This document shows, piece after piece, positions 1-8,490 of a stretch of 34,718 nt of DNA (position 1 is the first letter of the stretch; the number at the start of each line of letters is the position of its first letter). The position numbers and the translations under genes were made by a program. The stretch comes from Ruminococcaceae bacterium UBA1404 (GTDB lineage: Bacteria > Bacillota > Clostridia > Oscillospirales > Ruminococcaceae). Below the pieces are notes generated by a model. It was not told where the DNA came from, did no database searches, and was given only the letters and a program-made list of their open reading frames with translations. Location: the NCBI GenBank assembly GCA_002305075.1, contig DBQC01000015.1, forward strand, positions 1-34,718, read 5' to 3'.

Positions 1-1
1 A

Positions 2-1663
2 CTGAGCCAGGAGGATGACCGGGAAGGCGAAAGCAACAGCATCCAGAATCAGCGGTTGATTCTCACCAAGTACGCAGAGGAAAAGGGCTTCGAGAATATT
101 CGTTTTCTGTTCGATGACGGTTTCAGCGGAACAAACTTTAATCGTCCTTCGTGGAATGAGATTATAGGGCTGATTGAAAGCGGACAGGTGGAAACCCTGA
201 TTGTCAAAGACATGAGCCGTCTCGGCAGGGATTATCTGCAAACAGGCTTTCTCATGGAGCACACCTTTCCCAACCACAATGTCCGTTTCATTGCGATCAA
301 TGATGCGGTGGACACGCTCTATGGGGACAACGATTTTGCTCCGTTCCGGAACTTATTCAATGATTTTTACGCAAAAGACTGCAGTAAAAAGATTCGGTCG
401 GTGAAGAGAGCACAGGCTGAGCGCGGAGAACGGGTTGGAACAAGGCCGCCCTATGGGTACAAAAAAGACGAGAGCAATCCCAAAAAGATTGTTCCCGATC
501 CAGAAGCCGCCGAGGTGGTTAGGCACATTTTCAAGCTGTGCGCCGAGGGTAGAGGCCCCAAGCAAATCGCAAGGCAGCTCACCGAAGAGCAGGTGGCAAA
601 TCCGAGCAACTACTATTTTAATCAAACCGGAGTGGCATTGACGAACTTGGACACCACCAGACCTTACCGGTGGAGAAGTAACTCCATTGTCAGTATTTTG
701 AATGATGAAACTTATCTGGGGCACACGGTCAGCATGAAGCACACCACCGTATCTTACAAAAACAAAAAGCAGATTATCCGCCCGGAATCGGAATGGCTGA
801 GGTTTGAAAACACGCATGAAGCAATTATTACTCAGGATATTTGGGACATTGCTCATGAAGTGCGAATGCACAAAAAGCGTCCGAGAAAAAACATGGAGAA
901 CCCCAACCCTTATTCGGGACTGGTCTTCTGCGCCGATTGTGGAAAGCCTTTAATTCTGCACCGTGCCCACACCATGGACGAGAGCAAAAACAACTTCGCT
1001 TGCTCCACCTACAAGCAGTATGGCAAGGAAACCTGCTCCGTCCATTACATCCGGGAAAGCCAGCTCGCGGCGGTGATTTTGGACGACCTAAAGCGCGTCA
1101 CCCATTTTGCAAGGCAGGATGAAGCATTGTTTGCAGAGTACATCAACCGTAAAAACACGGCCGATACGAGGAAAGAAATTACCGTGCTGCAAAAAGAGCT
1201 GGAGGATATGCGAAAAAGGGATTTAGAGCTTACCGCACTATTTAAAAGGCTCTATGAGGACAATGTGCTGGGGCGTATACCCGATGAACATTACCGAACC
1301 CTGTCCGATGAGTACACCGTAGAGCAAAAAGCCTTACGGGAACGTATGCCAAAGGCCGAAGTGAGAGTGGATAAGCTCAAAAATTCCCTTACCAATGTAG
1401 ACAGGTTTATTGAAAAGGCAAAGAAGTATACCGACCTTACCGAGCTGACACCGGAACTGCTCCGCATGTTCATTGCCAAAGTTGTAGTGAGCGAAAAGGC
1501 TGAGAAATACTCCCGTACCGCTCCTCAGGATATTTGGATTCACTACCGTGGCATTGGGATGCTGAACGATGTCAAAGAGGAATTTGATATTCCATCCATG
1601 GAAGAATTCTACGGAATGGATGATGAAATGATGTTTGATGATGAGCTGCAAGCCGCAATTTAA
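2..1663 (+). CDS. Large serine recombinase, DUF4368 class (5' end cut by window)
   Basis: This is a site-specific serine recombinase that would excise and integrate a mobile element. The reading frame is open from base 2, upstream of the TTG at 56, and the extra 18 residues contain LSQED, the segment after the conserved Tyr-x-Arg with the nucleophilic Ser at 5-7. Probably only about ten residues are missing. In order: resolvase fold including VKDMSRLGRD; the Recombinase domain starting GTRPPYGYKKD; a zinc ribbon with CADCG and two later Cys; a coiled coil rich in Lys/Glu/Arg; and a C-terminal DUF4368 segment ending near HYRGIG. About 553 residues are visible, the usual length for the family. 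No tnpZ- or int-like partner is visible. The TTG at 56 is not the real start. Confidence 0.93.
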   Translation: MSQEDDREGESNSIQNQRLILTKYAEEKGFENIRFLFDDGFSGTNFNRPSWNEIIGLIESGQVETLIVKDMSRLGRDYLQTGFLMEHTFPNHNVRFIAINDAVDTLYGDNDFAPFRNLFNDFYAKDCSKKIRSVKRAQAERGERVGTRPPYGYKKDESNPKKIVPDPEAAEVVRHIFKLCAEGRGPKQIARQLTEEQVANPSNYYFNQTGVALTNLDTTRPYRWRSNSIVSILNDETYLGHTVSMKHTTVSYKNKKQIIRPESEWLRFENTHEAIITQDIWDIAHEVRMHKKRPRKNMENPNPYSGLVFCADCGKPLILHRAHTMDESKNNFACSTYKQYGKETCSVHYIRESQLAAVILDDLKRVTHFARQDEALFAEYINRKNTADTRKEITVLQKELEDMRKRDLELTALFKRLYEDNVLGRIPDEHYRTLSDEYTVEQKALRERMPKAEVRVDKLKNSLTNVDRFIEKAKKYTDLTELTPELLRMFIAKVVVSEKAEKYSRTAPQDIWIHYRGIGMLNDVKEEFDIPSMEEFYGMDDEMMFDDELQAAI

Positions 1664-1673
1664 GGCATAGCAA

Positions 1674-1701
1674 AAGGCGGACAGCCGAAACTGTCCGCCT
1701 T
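1674..1701 (+). terminator. Hairpin after recombinase
   Basis: The arms AAGGCGGACAG and CTGTCCGCCTT are a perfect 11-bp inverted repeat with a 6-base loop, 10 bases after the recombinase stop. There is no clear U tract on the + strand; the - strand copy is followed by TTTT. It may be a transcription end for the element or part of its terminus. Confidence 0.5.
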
Positions 1702-1745
1702 ATACCTCGCATTTTTAGGCGGTTCACAAAGTATCCTTATGAACA

Positions 1746-1769
1746 CCCGCCAAAAGGCGGGGGGTTTTT
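1746..1769 (+). terminator. Short rho-independent terminator near the element boundary
   Basis: CCCGCC, loop AAAA, GGCGGG, then GGGTTTTT. It is a compact terminator-like hairpin on the + strand, 83 bases after the recombinase stop. It may belong to the element end or to the chromosome. Confidence 0.5.
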
Positions 1770-1794
1770 ATTGGAAAAGTATCAGCGCGGCGGG

Positions 1795-2188
1795 CGTAAA
1801 GCACACGGCTGCCTCAAAGCCCAAGAGGCAGCATATTATTTGCTTTATGCCGGGCTGTCCGCCCGATCGGGGAACCCCCGGCGAGGGTTCCCCACGCCCA
1901 AACAGTTCACTGGACTGTTTGGGCTCCCCTCCTGCGCTTTCTAACGCTTAAGACCTTAGGGGCGAGGTCGGGCCCAATGGCCCTCCCTGCGCATTTTGCT
2001 GTGCAAAATGCGTCCGCTGCGGCGGGGCTATCCGTTCGCTGCGCTCACTCGACGCGAAGATGGGAGCACTCCGCCCTTACACATCTACCCCGTATTGCAT
2101 CTTTAGGTTGGTTGGCAATCACCCGGGATTGTCAAGGGGCAATGTTCCTTGACCGGGGTTTTAGGAGCGAGGTCGGCCAACGGGCCGA
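1795..2188. repeat. Mosaic hairpin repeat, copy R1
   Basis: This gene-less stretch between the element end and livF is a chain of inverted repeats also found, in other combinations, at five more sites in the window. Clear units: GGGGAACCC/GGGTTCCCC (1869-1893), CCCAAACAGT/ACTGTTTGGG (1897-1923), GCATTTTGC/GCAAAATGC (1991-2011), a segment with CCGTTCGCTGCGCTCACTCG, and a segment with CAATCACCCGGGATTG. The first part (1795-1860) is a diverged form of the unit at 13145-13210 and 20955-21030. Open frames in it are not genes. It abuts the livF stop codon. Confidence 0.85.
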
Positions 2189-2191
2189 ACC

Positions 2192-2892
<701 letters not shown>

Positions 2893-2893
<1 letters not shown>

Positions 2894-3732
2894 TATTCTC
2901 GCACCCCCTTGCCCAAATAGGCCTCGATAACCTCGGGATTTTGGCGGATTTCCTCGGGGGTGCCCTTGGCGATAATCTTGCCGTAGTTGAGCACCGCAAT
3001 ACCCTCGCACACGCCCATCACAAGGCTCATGTCGTGCTCAATCAGCACAATGGCGATGTTAAAGGTGTTGCGTATGTGTAAGATGTTCTCCATCAGCTCG
3101 CCGGTCTCGGAGGGGTTCATGCCGGCGGCCGGCTCGTCGAGCAGCAGCACGCTGGGGTTGGTGGCCAGCGCCCTTACAATCTCGAGCCGCCGCTGAGCCC
3201 CATAGGACAGGCTGCCCGCCGGCTTATAGGCCAGCGACTCCATGTCGAAGATGCTCAGCAGCTCCAGCGCCCGCTGGTCGGCCACCTTTTCGCGCTTAAA
3301 GTAGCCGGGCAGCCGCAGCAGCGCCTCGGGCATCTGGTAGCGGGTTTCGTGGTGCAGGCCGATTTTAACATTGTCTATCACCGAAATATCCTTAAACAAA
3401 CGAATGTTCTGAAAGGTGCGGGCCACCCCTAAGCGGCTCACCTGATGGGTGCTCATACCCTTGGTGTCCACCCCGTCGAGGATGATGCTGCCCCGGGTGG
3501 GCTGATAGACATTGGTAATCAGGTTAAATACCGTGGTTTTGCCGGCGCCGTTGGGCCCAATCAGGCCGGTAATTTCGCTGCGGCCTACAATGAGGTTAAA
3601 GTCGGTAAGCGCCCGCAGACCCCCAAAGTCTATACCCAAATAGCGAATGTCCAAAATGGGCGGTTTATCCAGGTCTCGGGCGGTGAGATAGCCGCCGCTG
3701 GGCAGGGGATACAGCTTGGTATCGTCAAACAT
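2893..3732 (-). CDS. livG: Branched-chain amino acid ABC transporter ATP-binding protein LivG
   Basis: LivG is the second ATPase of the Liv importer. The product has 279 residues from the ATG at 3732, which has AAAGGGGGAT upstream; a TTG at 3756 would extend it by eight residues but is poorly placed. Walker A is GPNGAGKTT, the signature segment is LSYGAQRRLEI (LSYGxQ is the LivG form), and Walker B is LLLDEPAAGMNP, the typical LivG extension. About 35 N-terminal residues precede the first ABC strand, somewhat long for the family. It overlaps livM by 8 bases and livF by one. Confidence 0.96.
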
Positions 3733-4690
3733 GGCTCTTATCCCCCTTTGGCGCAAAAATTTTGCTTAGTCTGAATTCATAGCGGCCCATGAGGCCGGTG
3801 GGACGGAAAATCATCACCACAATAAGCAGCAGCGAGTAGATGACCATGCGGTAGTCGAGGAAGGCTCTGAGCATCTCGGGCAGCAGCCGCAGCGTGGCGG
3901 CCGAAATCACCGAACCGGTGATGGAACCCATGCCACCCAACACCACCATGACCAAAATCTCGATAGAGGTGTCAAATCCGAAGGTGGTGGGATAAAGCAC
4001 CCCGATATAGTGGGCATACAGCCCGCCGGCCAGCCCGGCAAAAAAGGCCGCAATGCTAAAGGTCATGGTTTTATAAAAGGTGGTGTGAATGCCGCAGCTC
4101 TCGGCGGCGATTTCGTTTTCCCGAATGGAGATGATGGCCCTGCCAAAACGGGAGTTTATCAGTGTGCGGATGAAAAAAAGCGTCAGCACAAGGCAGATGT
4201 ACACGGTGGTCAGGTCGGTCTGCTTGGGGATGCCCTTAAAGCCTCTGGCCCCGCCGGTAAAGTTCAGGTTGAGCAAAATGCCCTTGATAATCTCGCCAAA
4301 GCCCAGCGTGATAATGGCCAGATAGTCCCCCGACAGGCGCAGCGCCGGCAGCCCCACCACCACGCCGAAGGCGGCTGCCATCAAAGCGCCCAACAGCAGC
4401 GCTATCCAAAAGCCCAGCGCCCCCTCAAAGGGCAGATAGCGGGTGGCCAAGGCCGAGGTATAGGCCCCCACCGCCATAAACCCGGCGTGACCCAGCGGCA
4501 GCTGACCCAAAAAGCCGCAGGTTAGGTTGAGGCTGACGGCCAGCATGATATAAAACCCCACGGGAATCAGCATATCGGCATGATACTTGCCGATAACGCC
4601 GGCCCGTATAAGCCCGGTTAGCACAAAGTAGAATCCCACGGTGAGCAAAGCGGCGAGCAGGTAATAAAAGGCGGTTCTTTTGGTATTCAT
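3725..4690 (-). CDS. livM: Branched-chain amino acid ABC transporter permease LivM
   Basis: LivM is an integral membrane permease that pairs with LivH to form the channel. The 321-residue product has about nine hydrophobic segments and the family hallmarks SLNLTCGFLGQLPLGHAGFM near residue 55 and VVLGGMGSITGSVIGA-like VVLGGMGSITGSVISA, the cytoplasmic coupling loop, near 250. The ATG at 4690 has AGGAGGTGG upstream. It starts 15 bases after livH and overlaps livG by 8 bases. Confidence 0.96.
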   Translation of the reverse strand: MNTKRTAFYYLLAALLTVGFYFVLTGLIRAGVIGKYHADMLIPVGFYIMLAVSLNLTCGFLGQLPLGHAGFMAVGAYTSALATRYLPFEGALGFWIALLLGALMAAAFGVVVGLPALRLSGDYLAIITLGFGEIIKGILLNLNFTGGARGFKGIPKQTDLTTVYICLVLTLFFIRTLINSRFGRAIISIRENEIAAESCGIHTTFYKTMTFSIAAFFAGLAGGLYAHYIGVLYPTTFGFDTSIEILVMVVLGGMGSITGSVISAATLRLLPEMLRAFLDYRMVIYSLLLIVVMIFRPTGLMGRYEFRLSKIFAPKGDKSHV

Positions 4691-4705
4691 CTAAAAAGCC
4701 ACCTC

Positions 4706-5578
4706 CTAAACCTTTTCGGGCCGGTGCACGCCCATAAGTCCGGCTGGCCGCACAATAAGCACCACGATGAGAATGAGAAAGACCAGCGCATCGGCCAGAC
4801 CCGAGTGGATATAGCCCTTGGTAAGGCTTTCGGCAATGCCGATGACAAAGCCCCCCACCATGGCCCCGGGGATGGAGCCAATGCCACCCAGCACGGCCGC
4901 CACAAAGGCCTTAAGTCCGAGCAGGCTGCCCATGGTGGGGCTGACCTGCGGGTAGGAGCAGCAGTAGAGCACAGCCGCCACGGCCGCCAGCCCCGAACCG
5001 ATGGCAAAGGTAAACGAGATGGTGTGGTTGACATTGATGCCCATAAGCTGGGCTGCCTCGGTGTCCTCCGACACGGCGCGCATGGCCTTGCCCATTTTGG
5101 TGCGGCTGACCAGCAAATTCAGGCAGAGCATCATCACCACCGCCACGGCAATGGTCACCAGCGTGGTATAGCTGAGCGTCCAAGGCCCTACCGAGAGCTT
5201 GCCGGGAATCAGCGCCGGTAGGCTCTGGGGCGTGGCGGTAAAGATCATGCGGGCAAGGTTTTGCAAAAGAAAGCTCACGCCGATGGCTGTAATCAGCAGC
5301 GATATGCGGGCCGAGCCCCGAAGGGGCTTATAGGCTATTTTTTCTATGAGCATACCGAGCAGCGGGCAGATGACGATGCTCAGTAGAATAGCCGCCCAGG
5401 TGGGAAGCCCCATCCGAACAGCTCCGTACCATACCGCATAGGAGGCTACCATAATAATATCTCCATGGGCGAAATTGATGAGCTTGATAATACCGTAGAC
5501 CATGCTGTATCCCAGCGCCACAAGGGCATAAATACTGCCCACATGCACGCCGTTTATGAGCTGGCTGATGAAAATCAT
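4706..5578 (-). CDS. livH: Branched-chain amino acid ABC transporter permease LivH
   Basis: LivH is the partner permease of LivM. The 290-residue product has the LivH N-terminal signature INGVHVGSIYALVALGYSMV and LINFAHGDIIMV, about eight membrane segments, and the coupling loop AVLGGIGSIPGAMVGGF near residue 230. The ATG at 5578 has AAGGAGGGAGG upstream. A 106-base gap with a strong hairpin separates it from livJ, unlike the tight spacing of the four downstream genes. Confidence 0.96.
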   Translation of the reverse strand: MIFISQLINGVHVGSIYALVALGYSMVYGIIKLINFAHGDIIMVASYAVWYGAVRMGLPTWAAILLSIVICPLLGMLIEKIAYKPLRGSARISLLITAIGVSFLLQNLARMIFTATPQSLPALIPGKLSVGPWTLSYTTLVTIAVAVVMMLCLNLLVSRTKMGKAMRAVSEDTEAAQLMGINVNHTISFTFAIGSGLAAVAAVLYCCSYPQVSPTMGSLLGLKAFVAAVLGGIGSIPGAMVGGFVIGIAESLTKGYIHSGLADALVFLILIVVLIVRPAGLMGVHRPEKV

Positions 5579-5629
5579 CGTTCGGCCTCCCTCCTTGGGG
5601 GAACTGCCCCCTCGTCCTGTTTATTCCCA

Positions 5630-5669
5630 ACCAAACCCCGGGGCTGGATATCCGACCCCGAGGTTTGGT
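5630..5669 (-). promoter_or_regulatory. Intercistronic hairpin between livJ and livH
   Basis: On the - strand the arms ACCAAACCTCGGGG and CCCCGGGGTTTGGT pair over 14 bp, with one U-G pair that would be an A-C mismatch on the other strand. This indicates a structure selected in the liv mRNA. No U tract follows. Such hairpins after binding-protein genes commonly protect the upstream mRNA, giving more binding protein than permease (inference from other ABC operons). Confidence 0.6.
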
Positions 5670-5684
5670 GCAGATAAATAGTGT

Positions 5685-6857
5685 TTAGTAGTTGCGATCG
5701 AGCTTATAAGCGCCATCCTTAATGGTGATGATGGAGCAGGTTTTGATGGGGTTGTTTTTCTCGTTAAAGGTGATATGTCCGGTGACGCACTCCAGGTCGG
5801 TCTCCTTCATGGCGGCAATCACAGCCGCACTCTCGGTGGTGCCGGCGCGCTCCATGGCATCGAACAGAACCCGGGCAGCGTCGTAGGCGGTGGCAGAAAA
5901 GCTCATGGGCTCCTCATTGTGGCGGGCCATAAAGGTCTCCACAAAGGCCGCAGCCATGGGATCCTCGGCCGAGTAGTGGTTGGAGAAATAGCAGTCGAAC
6001 AGGTTGTCGGCGTTGGCCGTCACATTGAGCAGGCCGTCCCAACCGTCGCAGCCCAACAGGGTGGACTGGTTGCCCATGCCTCTGAGCTGCTGAATGACCA
6101 GATCCACGGCGTTGTAGTAGTCGGGAATCAGCACCACATCGGGGTTTTTGGCGTTGATGTTGGTCAGCTGGGCCCTAAAGTCCACATCGCCCTCGGCATA
6201 GGCCTCTACGGCTACCATCTCGACGCCCATGTCGGAGCAGGTTTGGCTAAAGCTTTCCATCAGCCCCACGCTGTAGTCGCTGCTGTTGTTGTAGATGACA
6301 GCGGCGGTTTTGGCCTTTAGCACCTCGGCGGCGTAGCGGCCCATGGTCTCGCCCTGGAAGGGGTCGAGGAAGCAGGAACGGAACATATTGTCGCCATAGG
6401 CGGTCACCTCGTCGGCGGTGGCGCTGGCGGTGATCATGGGAATGGGGTTATCCATATTGGCCGACTCCTGAGCCACCGCAATGGTGGGACCCGAGGTGAC
6501 CGCGCCCACAATGGCCACAACCTCATCCTGACTTACAAGGCGGTTAAAGGCGGTAAGCGCCTCTACGGCGTCGCCCTTATCGTCGTAGGCCACCACTTCC
6601 ACCTGGCGACCCATCACGCCGCCATTGGCGTTGATTTCGTCTACATAGAGCATCATACCGTTTTGCACGGCAATGCCGTACTGGGCAGCACCGCCGGTCA
6701 GCGGGCCAAGGTAGCCGATTTTGATGGGCCCGGTGTCTTGGGTGTCACCGGGCTCGGATGTGCCGGATGAGGGCGCCGGCGTGGAGCCGCAGCCGGCCAG
6801 CAGACTCAGACAGAGGGCCGCCGCCATAAGCAGGGCAAGTTTGCGCATGAATTTCAT
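5685..6857 (-). CDS. livJ: Branched-chain amino acid ABC transporter substrate-binding lipoprotein
   Basis: This is the extracellular receptor of the Liv importer, a periplasmic-binding-protein type I fold (Peripla_BP_6). The 390-residue product opens with a lipoprotein signal: MKFMRK, a hydrophobic stretch and lipobox LLAGC with Cys23, then a Ser/Thr/Pro/Glu linker. The mature part begins IKIGYLGPLTGGAAQYG, the family's first strand and loop, followed by VVAIVGAVTSGPT and the VLIPDYYNAV region. The ATG at 6857 has GGGAGG 8 bases upstream. It is the first gene after the leader attenuator, so the whole operon should be under its control. Ligand choice among Leu/Ile/Val cannot be read from the sequence, but the leader codons support branched-chain amino acids. 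Confidence 0.95.
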   Translation of the reverse strand: MKFMRKLALLMAAALCLSLLAGCGSTPAPSSGTSEPGDTQDTGPIKIGYLGPLTGGAAQYGIAVQNGMMLYVDEINANGGVMGRQVEVVAYDDKGDAVEALTAFNRLVSQDEVVAIVGAVTSGPTIAVAQESANMDNPIPMITASATADEVTAYGDNMFRSCFLDPFQGETMGRYAAEVLKAKTAAVIYNNSSDYSVGLMESFSQTCSDMGVEMVAVEAYAEGDVDFRAQLTNINAKNPDVVLIPDYYNAVDLVIQQLRGMGNQSTLLGCDGWDGLLNVTANADNLFDCYFSNHYSAEDPMAAAFVETFMARHNEEPMSFSATAYDAARVLFDAMERAGTTESAAVIAAMKETDLECVTGHITFNEKNNPIKTCSIITIKDGAYKLDRNY

Positions 6858-6905
6858 TGTGATTTCCTCCCAAAATAATTAATATAACCAAAGTGACCGT
6901 GAAAT

Positions 6906-6940
6906 AAAAAGAGCCTGCGGCGTTATTGCCGCAGGCTCTT
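6906..6940 (-). terminator. Attenuator terminator in the liv leader
   Basis: On the - strand AAGAGCCTGCGGC (6940-6928) pairs perfectly with GCCGCAGGCTCTT (6921-6909) around a 6-base loop and is followed by a T-rich run TTTTTATTTC. It lies between the leader peptide stop and livJ, so it would end transcription before the transporter genes unless prevented. Its 5' arm is shared with the alternative hairpin at 6932-6962. Confidence 0.88.
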
Positions 6941-6962
6941 ATTTCTAAAATAAGATGGCCTA
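6932..6962 (-). promoter_or_regulatory. Antiterminator hairpin of the liv attenuator
   Basis: On the - strand TCTTATTT (6955-6948) pairs with AAATAAGA (6944-6937) around a 3-base loop. After a two-base CA bulge, AGGC (6961-6958) pairs with GCCT (6936-6933), plus a U-G pair. Twelve Watson-Crick pairs result. The 3' arm takes 9 bases (6940-6932) of the 13-base terminator 5' arm, so the two structures exclude each other. The 5' arm starts inside the leader stop codon (6962-6960), where a terminating ribosome would cover it. Confidence 0.75.
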
Positions 6963-7061
6963 TCTCACAGCAACATCGCACAACACATCGGCACTATTAC
7001 CTACTACCAGGATAATAATGCTAATTAGTACGATAATGCTGTGCACAAAAACTGAAGCCAT
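6960..7061 (-). CDS. Leader peptide of the liv operon (33 aa, Ile/Leu/Val-rich)
   Basis: This small frame has ATG at 7061 and TAG at 6962-6960, with CAGGAG 9 bases before the start. Of 33 residues, 17 are Ile, Leu or Val; residues 9-20 read IIVLISIIILVV, 11 of 12 branched-chain. It lies about 22 bases after the predicted transcript start and 20 bases before the terminator. Its composition recalls proteobacterial ilv leader peptides such as IlvL. The likely role is to sense Ile/Leu/Val-tRNA supply: stalling in codons 9-20 leaves the antiterminator free, while a ribosome reaching the stop masks it. It could instead be a small membrane peptide, but the matched RNA structures favour a leader. Confidence 0.85.
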   Translation of the reverse strand: MASVFVHSIIVLISIIILVVGNSADVLCDVAVR

Positions 7062-7090
7062 GGTGTTAAACTCCTGAAAAGATTTTTCTC

Positions 7091-7119
7091 ACTATAACAG
7101 AGCTGCTTTGGAATGTCAA
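7091..7119 (-). promoter_or_regulatory. Promoter of the liv leader and operon
   Basis: TTGACA (7119-7114), 17-base spacer, TATAGT (7096-7091) on the - strand: an almost perfect sigma-A promoter. The transcript would start near 7084, giving a leader of about 225 bases before livJ. Confidence 0.85.
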
Positions 7120-7222
7120 TAGAAAAATGTGCAATTTTGTTTCACCATACGAAAACTTTTGCCCAAACGCACGCTTTTGGCATGAATTTTTTGTTAAGAT
7201 AGAGCGCTGGCTACCGGGCTGT

Positions 7223-7230
7223 GGTAGAAT
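7223..7230 (+). promoter_or_regulatory. Possible extended -10 upstream of the DUF6054 gene
   Basis: TGGTAGAAT is an extended -10 element about 165 bases before the start codon. No good -35 is seen. The rest of the 7120-7378 gap shows no gene or clear structure. Confidence 0.35.
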
Positions 7231-7393
7231 ATTAAGGCAAACATAAGCTGAAAAACGATATACAACGCAGACTTGAGCCGCGCCGGCAGACAGCTTTGCT
7301 CCCAACGGCTGATTGGCTTTTTGACCGGAGGTATTCGCCGGGAGAATTGCGTGCACAGTCCCTAAGGCCCCATGAGAACAGGAGGTTTTTTCC

Positions 7394-7738
7394 ATGGCCA
7401 AATACGAGCGCTATGTAAAGGGCGACTTTGACCAGGTGCTGGACTTTTTAGACAAAACCGTCCGCAACGGCAGCCTGAGCGTCACCCTCGAGGAGAGCAC
7501 CGCCCTCAATATGGGCAATGTCCGCATGGCTATGCGAGCCTACGAGCGGTACAGCTTAATGGGCTCTAACCGGGTGAGCCTGACCTTTACGCTGATAGGC
7601 GATGGCCAGCGGCTGTTTGTAAGTGCCATGTCCACCGGCGGCAGCCAAGGTATGCTGTTTAAGATTAACACCCTGGGCGAGCACAGCTTTCTTAAGACTC
7701 TGGTCCCGGCCATCGAAAGCATTGCTGAGCAGGATTAG
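7394..7738 (+). CDS. DUF6054 family protein
   Basis: A small cytoplasmic protein of 114 residues with no signal or membrane segment. It matches from memory the DUF6054 pattern of clostridial proteins: a start MAKYER, a central AMRAYERYSLMGSNRVSL and a C-terminal half with GGSQGMLFKINTLGE. Function is unknown for the family. The ATG at 7394 has AGGAGG 8-9 bases upstream. It stands alone, divergent from the liv leader and followed by 180 bases before the nitroreductase gene. Confidence 0.8.
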   Translation: MAKYERYVKGDFDQVLDFLDKTVRNGSLSVTLEESTALNMGNVRMAMRAYERYSLMGSNRVSLTFTLIGDGQRLFVSAMSTGGSQGMLFKINTLGEHSFLKTLVPAIESIAEQD

Positions 7739-7852
7739 GGAGGGCGAGGTCCGGCCACGGGGCAAAACAACGCCCCTGTGCTTGCCATCCAACTTTACTT
7801 TTCAATGCGGCGCCCTCCCCTCGACCTGCCTCGTGCATTTTCGCCGGTACTA

Positions 7853-7861
7853 TGCTATAAT
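7853..7861 (+). promoter_or_regulatory. Extended -10 promoter of the nitroreductase gene
   Basis: TGCTATAAT, a TG-extended consensus -10, lies 58 bases before the ATG. The -35 region is poor (GTGCAT at 17 bases), as is common for extended -10 promoters. Confidence 0.6.
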
Positions 7862-7918
7862 TTGGTTATAGCCACGGCGCTTTTGCCGTCTATTTTATTG
7901 AAAATAGGAGGAATGTTT

Positions 7919-8479
7919 ATGTCCAACCCCGTTTTAGATGCCATTTTCAGCCGCAGCTCGGTGCGGGCTTTTACCGACCAACCGCTGACTAACGAGCAGA
8001 TTGCCCAGTTGGCCAACGCCGCATTGGCCGCGCCCACCGCCATGAACCGCCAGCCCTACCAGCTTATCGCCGTGAAGGACAAGGCCCTGATTTTGGAACT
8101 GGAAAAGGCCACGGTGGAGTATTTTGCCGCCCAAAACCCCGAGATTGCCCAGCGCAATGCCAGCCGGGGCAACAAGGTGTTCTACAATGCGCCGGTGGCC
8201 TTTTTTATCGCCATCGACACCGAGGGCGCCTACAACAAGTTCGACTGCGGTATTGTGGCCCAAAACCTCGCCATAGCCGCCACCGGAATGGGTCTGGGCA
8301 GCGTTATTTTGGGTATGCCCCGAGGCGCCTTTCTGGGAGACCGGGCCGAAGAGCTGCGTATGCGCCTTGAGTTCCCCGAGGGCTACGAGTTTGGCCTCTG
8401 CGTGGCTGTGGGCTACCCCGACGGACAGCCCAAAGATCCCCATCCCCTCAATCCCGCCAAGCTGACCCTCATCGGTTAG
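7919..8479 (+). CDS. Nitroreductase family protein
   Basis: A 186-residue FMN-dependent NAD(P)H oxidoreductase of the nitroreductase fold. It opens with MSNPVLDAIFSRSSVRAF, where RSSVRxF binds the FMN phosphate, followed by AALAAPTAMNRQPYQ, the second flavin-contacting stretch, and ends with GLGSVILGMP and the C-terminal ALCVAVGYPDGQP-type strand (here GLCVAVGYPDGQP). The substrate is unknown; family members reduce nitroaromatics, flavins, quinones or enones. ATG 7919 is preferred because AGGAGG sits 7 bases upstream; ATG 7913 is too close and the frame further 5' is upstream of the promoter. A terminator follows the stop. Confidence 0.92.
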   Translation: MSNPVLDAIFSRSSVRAFTDQPLTNEQIAQLANAALAAPTAMNRQPYQLIAVKDKALILELEKATVEYFAAQNPEIAQRNASRGNKVFYNAPVAFFIAIDTEGAYNKFDCGIVAQNLAIAATGMGLGSVILGMPRGAFLGDRAEELRMRLEFPEGYEFGLCVAVGYPDGQPKDPHPLNPAKLTLIG

Positions 8480-8490
8480 TTAGGGCAAAG

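Larger units (their letters stand above)
1..1770 (+). mobile_element. Right end of an integrated conjugative/mobilisable element (partial)
   Basis: A large serine recombinase of the DUF4368 class occupies the left edge and ends at 1663. In Tn1549/Tn4451-like elements this gene is usually the last one before an attachment end, so the element probably lies to the left and its end falls between the recombinase stop and the chromosomal repeat that starts near 1795. Base use fits: the recombinase is AT-richer than the GC-rich chromosomal genes to its right. The exact attachment core cannot be located without the other end. The boundary given is an inference. Confidence 0.55.

Noticed and set aside
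56..58. TTG at 56 as start of the recombinase
   Set aside because: The frame is open to base 2 and carries the catalytic Ser segment LSQED before this TTG, so the gene begins beyond the window.
353..871. Long antisense frames across the recombinase, liv genes, jag, guaB and others
   Set aside because: They mirror codon-biased real genes on the other strand and have no ribosome sites or recognisable motifs.
6940..7120. T-box or CodY box upstream of the liv operon
   Set aside because: No T-box sequence (such as the conserved GGTGG-type block) or specifier stem was seen, and no CodY-like AATTTTCNGAAAATT motif; the leader peptide explains control better.
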